This document shows, in pieces, positions 27,194 through 34,901 of a stretch of DNA of 64,000 bases (the first letter of the stretch is position 1; each line of letters starts with the position of its first letter). A model generated the notes under the pieces. The model ran no database searches, was not told the DNA's origin, and saw only the letters and a list, made by a program, of their open reading frames with translations. The translations under genes and the position numbers were made by a program. The stretch covers positions 327,276 through 391,275 of the forward strand of contig NZ_FQXT01000004.1 of NCBI RefSeq assembly GCF_900130045.1. The letters run 5' to 3'. The stretch comes from Leeuwenhoekiella palythoae (GTDB lineage: Bacteria; Bacteroidota; Bacteroidia; Flavobacteriales; Flavobacteriaceae).

Positions 27194-28171
27194 TTATGGG
27201 TTTTGCTGTACGAGTACCTGCTTGGGCGTTTGACCGTAGTATTTTTTAAAGGTGGCTATAAAGTGAGGCACGCTCTTATAGCCTGTAGATTCGGCGATCT
27301 CATTGACTGATTTTGATTTCAGTAACGAATAAGCTTTTTGCATGCGTAAGTCTATCACAAACTTTTTTATGGTGGTGCCGTAAAGCTTTTTAAATCCGCT
27401 TTTTAGGTGTACTTCGTTGATCAATACAATTCGGGAAAGCTTTTTTATAGTAGGCGGATTTTTATAGTTGACCGTGAGGTAGGCTTTTGCTTTTTCGATC
27501 TTTTCTTTACTGTGTTCACTTAGATTTGCTTCCTCTTTAGATGGATTTTCTACACTAATATTAAACACGTGTAGCAGCAATTCTTTTATTTTAAGCTGAA
27601 TGAATTCAAGCTGAATGTGGTGCTCCCACTTGCATTCCAATATTTCGCTAATAATCTGATTCATCTGAAATCCTAACGGAAAACTATAAGTGCCTAAGGG
27701 AATGCGTTTGCTGGTTTTGATCGCATTGTAAAAGGGATCTCGCGCCACCCAGGATTCATTTTTAAGTAGGTCAAGATACTTTGTACGTGAAATAAGAAGG
27801 CAGATGTATCGCGTTTTTGATTGTGGCATCCGTACGCGTTCATTGATTTTTTTACTGTACGAAAAATGCACTTGTCCCAACTCTAGATTTCGATCCTTTT
27901 CGAGGTTTTGGCGCACAGATTCCCCACGTACCACACAGCTGATCATTATAAAATCTCCTGATATACTAAACTTGTCAACCGTAGGCTTTTTAAAATCAAA
28001 GCGGGTATCTATGATACAAAAATCGCGAGAAAGTTTTAACGATGCTTTGGCGCTTGCGGTATGCTTAGGTTGCGTTTCAATAGACTTTTCTAGCAACTCA
28101 CCTTCAGACAGCTTTGATAAGTTTTCTTCATACAGAAGGTCATCTTCGTTAAGTATAGACTGAATTTTCAT
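27194..28171 (-). CDS. AraC-family transcriptional regulator of iron cluster B
   Basis: A 325-residue protein with the C-terminal AraC/XylS HTH pair (AYLTVNYKNPPTIKKLSRIV, KSGFKKLYGTTIKKFVIDLR, ESTGYKSVPHFIATFKKYYG). It shares length, domain layout and the divergent position with the regulator of cluster A, so the two are paralogues that moved with their clusters. Its N-terminal sensing domain is less similar, consistent with different signals. It is separated from the receptor start by 123 bases containing a -7 box and a dyad. It probably activates the adjacent siderophore operon. Confidence 0.85.
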   Translation of the reverse strand: MKIQSILNEDDLLYEENLSKLSEGELLEKSIETQPKHTASAKASLKLSRDFCIIDTRFDFKKPTVDKFSISGDFIMISCVVRGESVRQNLEKDRNLELGQVHFSYSKKINERVRMPQSKTRYICLLISRTKYLDLLKNESWVARDPFYNAIKTSKRIPLGTYSFPLGFQMNQIISEILECKWEHHIQLEFIQLKIKELLLHVFNISVENPSKEEANLSEHSKEKIEKAKAYLTVNYKNPPTIKKLSRIVLINEVHLKSGFKKLYGTTIKKFVIDLRMQKAYSLLKSKSVNEIAESTGYKSVPHFIATFKKYYGQTPKQVLVQQNP

Positions 28172-28229
28172 ATACGTTTACCGCTACTTTTATTTCCAAA
28201 ACCGTATAAAGCCCCTTGAAGTCAGACGT

Positions 28230-28266
28230 TAGCTTTGCAATTGTTATTTGGACTTAGTTTAAATAA
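28230..28266 (+). promoter_or_regulatory. Promoter of iron cluster B with partial dyad
   Basis: A perfect -7 box TAGCTTTG (28230-28237) is followed by TTATTTGGACTTAGTTTAAATAA (28244-28266), whose ends TTATTT / AAATAA pair. It resembles the dyads before the other two iron receptors. Confidence 0.5.
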
Positions 28267-28294
28267 TAATAACGAAGATACATTATAACTAAAG

Positions 28295-30649
28295 GTGAAG
28301 CAATTTTATTTTTTTAGCATCCTCCTGCTGTCAAGTGTTTGGGCATTTGGACAAAGCACAAAAGCAACGTTAAAGGGCCACGTGTCCAGTATTACTGGAG
28401 AGAAGCTACCGGAAACTTACATTTATATAAAAGGGACAACTACTTACACGATGGCCGACGCCAACGGAGATTACCGTTTGCGTATCGCGCCGGGAACCTA
28501 TGAGCTTACAGTGAGTTTGATGGGGTATTTAGACCAGACGCAAAACATTACCCTAAGCGCTGCGGAAACCAAAACCTTAAACATTCAGCTTGAAGAAGAT
28601 CCTGAGATGACTTTAGATGATGTTTTGGTTAAAGGAAGGTCTGCAATTCGTGACGTTCAGGAGTCTTCTTATAATGTGGTGGCTTTAGACGCAGAACCTT
28701 TACACAATACCACGCTTGATGTTTCTCAAGCACTTGAGCGCGTGTCTGGAGTGCGCGTGCGTAGAACCGGTGGTGTGGGATCTGACTATAATGTGATGCT
28801 GAATGGTTTCACAGGAAGGCACGTAAAATTCTTTATTGACGGAATCCCGATGGAAGGCTTTAGTTCAGCATTTCAACTGAATAATATTCCTATAAATCTT
28901 GCCAAGCGTATAGAAGTGTATAAAGGGGTTGTGCCCATCACTTTTGGGTCTGATGCTTTAGGCGGTGCGATCAATATTGTTACCGAAAATGGGAAACAAA
29001 ACTTTGTTGACGCTTCGTACTCCTTCGGAAGCTTTAATACTCATAAGTCGTTTGTAAATGCGGCCTACACCGCAGACTCCGGATTTACCGCGCGTTTGAC
29101 CGCTTTTCAAAACTATTCAGATAACGATTATAAGGTGACCACAGAGATCGTTGACCTTGAAACTTCGCAGTTTACAGGAGATGTTCGCGAGGTACGCCGT
29201 TTTCACGATATGTATCGCAATTACACGGTAATGGCTAAAGTAGGGGTGGTTAATACGTCGTATGCAGACGAATTATTACTCGGCTTTACCTACGGGGACG
29301 AGTACGATGAGCAACAGCATCCGGCTTATATGAAAATAGCCTTTGGTCAGCGCTACGGAACTTCAGAGACTTTGATGCCTACCTTATCGTATAGAAAACG
29401 CAATTTGTTTACTGAGAATTTAAACGTTTCGCTGACGGCTAATTATAATTTTGGGGAGAGTTCAAATATTGATGATTCGTACCGAAGATATAACTGGCTG
29501 GGCGAGTTTATTGAGACCGATGCTCCGGGAGAATTTAATTATGCTAAAACCTATTTCAGAAACCGAAATGGTTCAGCAAATGCCAATGTTACCTATACAT
29601 TGGCCGAAAAACACGCGTTTACCGTAAATAATGTACTCAATCTTTTTTCAAGAAAAAGTAGAAACGAAGTAGAGCCTAGTGCTGCCGATGCTTATCCTAG
29701 CGAGACTATCAAGAATATTCTAGGAGTGGGATATAAATACCAGCCTACAGATGATTTGAGTATTTCGTCTTTTTATAAATACTATTACAACAAGGTAAAT
29801 CAATATGCAGACCCTACGGGTTCTGGGGAGTTTGAAAACCTAGGTGCTTCAACAGAAGATCACGGGTACGGCCTTGCAGCTTCGTATTTTTTATTAGAAA
29901 ACCTTCAGCTTAAATCCTCTTACGAAAAGGCGTATCGCTTGCCTACGGGACGCGAACTTTTTGGTGCCGGTAATGATTTTGAATTGGGTAATCCTGATTT
30001 AAAACCTGAGAGCAGTGACAATTTTAATTTTGGTGTCAACTACAACTGGCTGATCGCAAAAAATCATCAGTTTAATATTGATGCTAGTTTTATCTACCGT
30101 GATATTAAAGACTTTATTCGTCAAGTACCTAACCCAACAAACGGCGTAATGCAGCCCGGCAATGAGGCTTCGGTAAAAAATAGAGGTGTAGATCTAGAAA
30201 TGCGCTACAACTACGCCAGTTTATTTTCTTTAGGCGGAAGTTTTACCTATCAAAACCTTCGGAACAAATTAAAATATCGCGCCGGGAGAGATGTGGTGAG
30301 CACGATTTATAACGACCGCATCCCCAATATGCCGTACCTATACGGAAACGCAGATCTTACCTTTTACTTTAGCAAGTTATGGCAAGAGCAAGACCGCATG
30401 AATGTGAGTTATAACCTGCTTTACATTCACGAGTTTGACTACAGTTATGAAAGCTACGGCGGAATTAAAGTGCCAACACAAATCGCACACGATCTGGCGG
30501 TAAACTACAGCCTTAAAAATGGTAAATACAACATCTCTTTAGAATGCCGAAATATTTTAAACGAAGACTTATACGACAATTTTAGCCTGCAAAAACCCGG
30601 AAGGAGCTTTGCGGTTAAGCTGAGATACTTTTTAGATAAATTCAATTAA
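28295..30649 (+). CDS. TonB-dependent receptor, siderophore type (XusA-like), cluster B
   Basis: A 784-residue outer-membrane receptor with signal peptide (FSILLLSSVWAFGQS), carboxypeptidase-regulatory-like domain (LKGHVSSITGEKLPETYIYI), plug (VRRTGGVGSDYNVMLNGFTG, then IEVYKGVVPITFGSDALGGA) and a barrel ending KLRYFLD. The start is GTG at 28295. Many long blocks match the cluster A receptor, so this is a duplication with divergence in the barrel and loops. It heads the operon DUF4374, esterase, ankyrin, DUF2271, PepSY-reductase. Probable substrate: a ferric siderophore that is then cleaved or reduced by the later gene products. Confidence 0.88.
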   Translation: MKQFYFFSILLLSSVWAFGQSTKATLKGHVSSITGEKLPETYIYIKGTTTYTMADANGDYRLRIAPGTYELTVSLMGYLDQTQNITLSAAETKTLNIQLEEDPEMTLDDVLVKGRSAIRDVQESSYNVVALDAEPLHNTTLDVSQALERVSGVRVRRTGGVGSDYNVMLNGFTGRHVKFFIDGIPMEGFSSAFQLNNIPINLAKRIEVYKGVVPITFGSDALGGAINIVTENGKQNFVDASYSFGSFNTHKSFVNAAYTADSGFTARLTAFQNYSDNDYKVTTEIVDLETSQFTGDVREVRRFHDMYRNYTVMAKVGVVNTSYADELLLGFTYGDEYDEQQHPAYMKIAFGQRYGTSETLMPTLSYRKRNLFTENLNVSLTANYNFGESSNIDDSYRRYNWLGEFIETDAPGEFNYAKTYFRNRNGSANANVTYTLAEKHAFTVNNVLNLFSRKSRNEVEPSAADAYPSETIKNILGVGYKYQPTDDLSISSFYKYYYNKVNQYADPTGSGEFENLGASTEDHGYGLAASYFLLENLQLKSSYEKAYRLPTGRELFGAGNDFELGNPDLKPESSDNFNFGVNYNWLIAKNHQFNIDASFIYRDIKDFIRQVPNPTNGVMQPGNEASVKNRGVDLEMRYNYASLFSLGGSFTYQNLRNKLKYRAGRDVVSTIYNDRIPNMPYLYGNADLTFYFSKLWQEQDRMNVSYNLLYIHEFDYSYESYGGIKVPTQIAHDLAVNYSLKNGKYNISLECRNILNEDLYDNFSLQKPGRSFAVKLRYFLDKFN

Positions 30650-30661
30650 AACCAAATTTCT

Positions 30662-31921
30662 ATGAAATTCAACTTTAAACAAACCAATAGATTTTCTTTA
30701 GCCGTGCTCGCGCTAATGAGCCTTGCTGCGTGTAGTGATGATGACACCGTGGTAGATGATGGGGGAGAAACGCCTGTAGAGACCGGAGCACAATACCTGA
30801 TCGCATCAACAGACAGTGAGAACTCTTATTTGAATACCACGAGCGATATTTCACAAGGATCAGTATCTCCTTTAGGTGGTACAGCAACTCAGGTGATTGG
30901 TACACCTTCTTGGTATTTTTATAATGATATTGCTGCGTATAGCTTTGTGTATAACCAAGGTGACCCCGGTACTACACAGTCTTTTGCGCTTAACAGTGCA
31001 GGAGAGGTAGAGGCACGAAATGAGATCAATCTTAATGTTTCTATTCAGAGTAGAGGTATTGTAGATAACCTGATGTACGTGCAGTATTCTTCTCGTAATT
31101 ATGAAGAGCCGGTATCTACTTTTTACACCATCAACGGCGATACTCAGGTTGTAAGCGGTCCTTATACCATTGATACCGAAGCCTTAGCCGGAAATGGCGA
31201 GTATGCTTACGTTACAGATGTTGCACAATGGGGAGATTATGTTTTATTAGGTTTTAGACCTATCAAAGCAGGATCTGATAATGGCGACAGTGCATTTAAT
31301 AGTGATTTTAATGATCATACCTATGTGGGAGTTTTCAATAAAGCTTTAGAACTTCAAACAGTGATCGAAGATGAAGGAAGAACCGGCGCCGTTGCTGGCC
31401 AGTCAAGATCGCAAGGAGAAACAGGAGTAGAGCCTGTTGAAAATGGAGATGTGTATGTGTTCTCTTCGGCTATTGATGCTGAAGGTGAAGTGCCTTCAGG
31501 AGTTTTAAAAATTAACAACGGAACTTTAGCCTTTGATCAGGATTATTTCTTTGATATCACCGCAGCTTCAGGGGGTTATGCGGTATACCGCAGTTTTTAT
31601 GTAGGCGAAAATACTTTTGTACTACAAATGTTCACAGAGCCAGGTTCAGGTACTGCAAGCTCAAGTGCTACACGTAATAAGTTTGCCGTGGTGAATGTTG
31701 TAGATCAAACTTTTGAATGGGTGACCGGTATTCCTGAAGGAATCACTTCAATAGGTGCGCCTTACATTGACGAAGATAATAACGAAGTAGCTTTTCCTAT
31801 CGAAACAAACCTGTATCCAACAATCTTTATTGTTAATGCAGATACTGCAACAATGAGTGAAGGTATTGAAGTAGTTGCCGAAGGAATCAGCGCGATTGGT
31901 AAACTAACGCCACAAGAATAA
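30662..31921 (+). CDS. DUF4374 lipoprotein (XusB-like), cluster B
   Basis: A 419-residue lipoprotein (lipobox LMSLAAC, acidic spacer SDDDTVVDDGGET) paralogous to the one in cluster A; conserved blocks include GAQYLIASTDSENSYLNTT and the end VAEGISAIGKLTPQE. The DUF4374 beta-propeller is the family of XusB, which holds a ferric xenosiderophore at the cell surface. It starts 12 bases after the receptor stop. Divergence from the cluster A copy suggests a different ligand. Confidence 0.83.
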   Translation: MKFNFKQTNRFSLAVLALMSLAACSDDDTVVDDGGETPVETGAQYLIASTDSENSYLNTTSDISQGSVSPLGGTATQVIGTPSWYFYNDIAAYSFVYNQGDPGTTQSFALNSAGEVEARNEINLNVSIQSRGIVDNLMYVQYSSRNYEEPVSTFYTINGDTQVVSGPYTIDTEALAGNGEYAYVTDVAQWGDYVLLGFRPIKAGSDNGDSAFNSDFNDHTYVGVFNKALELQTVIEDEGRTGAVAGQSRSQGETGVEPVENGDVYVFSSAIDAEGEVPSGVLKINNGTLAFDQDYFFDITAASGGYAVYRSFYVGENTFVLQMFTEPGSGTASSSATRNKFAVVNVVDQTFEWVTGIPEGITSIGAPYIDEDNNEVAFPIETNLYPTIFIVNADTATMSEGIEVVAEGISAIGKLTPQE

Positions 31922-31950
31922 TACGTTAGTCGATTTTTAGTTTCATTCAG

Positions 31951-31988
31951 GGTCTCACTTTTAATTTTAATTGTGAGACCTTTTTTTA
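31951..31988 (+). terminator. Hairpin terminator or attenuator inside cluster B
   Basis: GGTCTCAC and GTGAGACC with a 14-base A+T loop, followed by T7. As in cluster A it follows the DUF4374 gene and may reduce transcription of the distal genes. Confidence 0.82.
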
Positions 31989-31999
31989 ATACTTAAGAG

Positions 32000-32842
32000 A
32001 TGTACAATTCAAAGATCGTCCTGTTTCTACTTGGTTTTTTTACGTATGCTTTAGGTTACAGTCAGCATCACGCTGAAACCAACAAACAGCAAATTTTTAG
32101 TACTTCTTTAAAACAAGAACGGGAACTGTGGATCAAGCTTCCTTTTAATTATGATCCGGCGGAAGCTTATGACGTAATGATCGTGTTAGATGCTGAAAAG
32201 TATTTTGAGCTAACAAACGTGCTCGTAGACAACAGAATGCGCTACGGCAAATTAAACCCCGCAATCCTAGTCGGAATTCCGAATCCAAATATGGAGGAGC
32301 GCTCTCGCAATCTAACCTTTAGTAGATCTACAGTAGATCAGAAGGGAGAAGCAACAACACGCTATACAAGCGAGAATTCAGGGAAAGCCGAAGCGTTTGC
32401 CGCATTTTTAAATGAGGAAGTATTAAGCTTTTTATCGCAAGAGTTTCGGGTGAAGCAGTTCGGGATCATTGGGCACTCATTTGGAGGTTACTTTGCCTTG
32501 TATAACAGTACGCTTGAAGATAAAATTTCAGAATATATTTTGATCGATCCTAGTTTGTGGTACAATAATGGCGAAGCACTTCAGCAAATCGAGACCCATA
32601 TAGAGCGATTAAAAGAAAGAGACGGAATACATTTTTATCTCGCTCACGAAGATGGGATCAAAAACAACAGTACAAAAATGGCAAGTCTGGCGCGTATTTT
32701 TGACAAGCATGATATCGCATATACCAACTTTGTGTATCGTAATGAGAATCACGGTTCGGTAATTTTACCGGCATTGGTTGATATTCTTAGAGATAAAGGC
32801 AAAAATATTCAGCGTACCCCTAGACATAAAATCAAAAAATAA
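32000..32842 (+). CDS. Exported esterase of the siderophore-hydrolase type (Fes/IroE-like)
   Basis: A 280-residue alpha/beta hydrolase with a signal peptide (MYNSKIVLFLLGFFTYALGY). The nucleophile serine is in GHSFGG (about residue 157), the acid is likely Asp in LIDPSLWYNN and the histidine is in ENHGSVILPAL. The fold matches the esterase D family that includes IroE and other siderophore esterases. Lying in an operon with a siderophore-type receptor it probably cleaves an ester siderophore in the periplasm to release iron. Cluster A has no counterpart. Other ester substrates are not excluded. Confidence 0.8.
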   Translation: MYNSKIVLFLLGFFTYALGYSQHHAETNKQQIFSTSLKQERELWIKLPFNYDPAEAYDVMIVLDAEKYFELTNVLVDNRMRYGKLNPAILVGIPNPNMEERSRNLTFSRSTVDQKGEATTRYTSENSGKAEAFAAFLNEEVLSFLSQEFRVKQFGIIGHSFGGYFALYNSTLEDKISEYILIDPSLWYNNGEALQQIETHIERLKERDGIHFYLAHEDGIKNNSTKMASLARIFDKHDIAYTNFVYRNENHGSVILPALVDILRDKGKNIQRTPRHKIKK

Positions 32843-32887
32843 TTAAATTTACCAACTATTTATAATTAATCTAAAAAAGAATAGATA

Positions 32888-34387
32888 ATGAAATCAGCAC
32901 AACATATTTTTGGTGCTCTTATGCTTTTTGTCGGTTTAACGCTTAGTGCACAAGAGTCTAACCAATTACTTTCTCGAGATTTCTGGAGCAATAACCCGTC
33001 ATTAGCAGATGTTAAGGCTTCTGTTGCTGCCGGCAATGATCCTTCAGAGCCTAACGGTAGTAATTTTGATCCGGTGGTTCTTGCAATCACTAACGATGCT
33101 CCTGTTGAGATTGTAGATTATCTCTTTGAACAAGATGGTAATTCTGTAAATAAACTTACTCACGACGGAAGAACCTATATTTTCTGGGCAGCCTATCGCG
33201 GAAACTATCCTTTAGTAAAAAAGTTTGCTGATGCAGGCGCACAGATGGACTTAGTAGACGATCACGGTTACTCTGTGTTGAATTTTGCGGCAAATGCCGG
33301 TGTGACTGATACACAAATTTTTGATTATTTGATCGCTAAAGGTTCTGATCCTAAAACGGAAAAAAACCACAACGGAGCTAACGCACTTCTGTTAAACCTT
33401 CCAAGTCAGAAGGATTTTAAAATGGTTGAATATTTTGAATCTAAAGGATTATCGCTTCAAGATACTGATGATGAGGGGAACAATGCTTTTGTTTACGCGG
33501 CACGAGCGGGAAATGTGGAGTTGATGAACAAGCTTGTGAAAAAAGGAATTGACCCTAAAGTAATTAATAAAGAAGGCGGAAATGCAATTTTGGCAGCGGC
33601 ACAAGGTACGCGCAGAGGTTCTAGCCCACTTTCTGTTTTTAAATATCTAGAAGGTTTAGGTATTGATCCTAATGTGACCACGACTTCAGGAACTAACCCA
33701 CTTCATATACTTGCCGGAAGAAATAAAGATATGGACATCTTCTCTTATTTCTTAGCGCAAGGTGTTGACCCTACTGCGGTTGATGGGGAAGGCAATACCC
33801 CGCTGATGTATGCATCTATGCGAAATGACTTAGAAGTGGTAAAATTATTTGAAGCAAAAACTGAGGATATCAACCATACTAATGAAGAAGGTGCTTCAGC
33901 TTTGAGTATGGCCGTTGCAGGAAATTCTCCTGAAGTAATTAGTTATTTATTAGCCGAAGGTGCAGATGCAAGTATTGTTGACGACAAAGGAAATACGTTA
34001 ATGACCTACTTGGTTGACGCTTACAACCCCCGTAGCGCGGCTGATTTTGATGCAAAAATGGCACTGCTTCAAAAGGAAGGTGTTGACTTTTCGGCAACTC
34101 AAAAGAATCAAGAGAATATGCTTTTGCTAGCGGTTAAGAAAAACAGTTTACCATTAACTAAAAAAGCTTTGGCTTTAGATATTGATGTGAATCAAGCTGA
34201 TGCAGACGGAAGCACGCCACTTCAAATTGCAGCCTTACGCGCAGATGACACGGCGATTTTAGAATTGCTTGTGGCTAATGGTGCAGATACTACGGTGACT
34301 ACTGATTTTGGCGAAAGTGTATTAGACTTAGCTAACGAAAACGAAATTTTAACCAGCAGCAAGGCGCGTTTAGATTTTCTGAAATAA
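32888..34387 (+). CDS. Exported ankyrin-repeat protein, cluster B
   Basis: A 499-residue protein with signal peptide (FGALMLFVGLTLSAQ) and ankyrin repeats through the mature chain, for example GNTPLMYASMRNDLEVVKLF and GSTPLQIAALRADDTAILEL. It aligns end to end with the cluster A ankyrin protein, including the opening FW(E)SNNPSLADVKA-type segment and the end ARLDFLK. Likely a periplasmic scaffold for the neighbouring DUF2271 and PepSY proteins; partner inferred from conserved gene order only. Confidence 0.83.
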   Translation: MKSAQHIFGALMLFVGLTLSAQESNQLLSRDFWSNNPSLADVKASVAAGNDPSEPNGSNFDPVVLAITNDAPVEIVDYLFEQDGNSVNKLTHDGRTYIFWAAYRGNYPLVKKFADAGAQMDLVDDHGYSVLNFAANAGVTDTQIFDYLIAKGSDPKTEKNHNGANALLLNLPSQKDFKMVEYFESKGLSLQDTDDEGNNAFVYAARAGNVELMNKLVKKGIDPKVINKEGGNAILAAAQGTRRGSSPLSVFKYLEGLGIDPNVTTTSGTNPLHILAGRNKDMDIFSYFLAQGVDPTAVDGEGNTPLMYASMRNDLEVVKLFEAKTEDINHTNEEGASALSMAVAGNSPEVISYLLAEGADASIVDDKGNTLMTYLVDAYNPRSAADFDAKMALLQKEGVDFSATQKNQENMLLLAVKKNSLPLTKKALALDIDVNQADADGSTPLQIAALRADDTAILELLVANGADTTVTTDFGESVLDLANENEILTSSKARLDFLK

Positions 34388-34408
34388 GCCTGCATTTCAA
34401 TTAAAATT

Positions 34409-34894
34409 ATGAGACTTAAAACTTTAATATTAGGACTGTTCTGTTTTACACTTTTTTCTTTTGTGAAAAATGATTCGGCAGAAACTACATTCAAGTGTCT
34501 GATTCAGATCACTAATTACAGTGGTGAAGGTGCTTATGTTGTGGTGTCGCTCATCAATCCGCAGGGAGAATATGAGAAAACGCTTTTGGTGCAAGGAGAT
34601 GACGAGGAGTGGTACCCTGACCTTACCGGATGGTGGGAGCAACAAAAGGTAAAAAATGAGAATATAGACGGAATCGCCGGTGCTACTGTAGGTGCTGGAG
34701 GCCGTGGCATAGGTTCCTTTAAAATTGCTCAGGATAAACTAGATAGTGGTTACAAACTGAGATTTGAGACTGCTGTTGAAGATCAAAAGTATTATCAGGA
34801 TGATCTTATGATTCCGCTTGATCAGGCAAGCCTTAACGGGAAATTTGCAGGTAAAGGATACATAAGATATGTACGATTGATGGCAAGTAATTAA
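34409..34894 (+). CDS. DUF2271 exported protein with flavinylation-like motif, cluster B
   Basis: A 161-residue exported DUF2271 protein (signal LILGLFCFTLFSFVK) paralogous to the cluster A copy: FKCLIQITNYSGEGAYVVVS at the start and GKGYIRYVRL at the end. IDGIAGAT at the same position as DAISGAT in the paralogue keeps D-x-x-(A)-G-A-T, close to the ApbE flavinylation pattern. It ends 7 bases before the PepSY-reductase gene, which would be its natural electron donor. Loss of the Ser in the motif makes flavin attachment here less certain than in the cluster A copy. Confidence 0.75.
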   Translation: MRLKTLILGLFCFTLFSFVKNDSAETTFKCLIQITNYSGEGAYVVVSLINPQGEYEKTLLVQGDDEEWYPDLTGWWEQQKVKNENIDGIAGATVGAGGRGIGSFKIAQDKLDSGYKLRFETAVEDQKYYQDDLMIPLDQASLNGKFAGKGYIRYVRLMASN

Positions 34895-34901
34895 TTAATT
34901 T

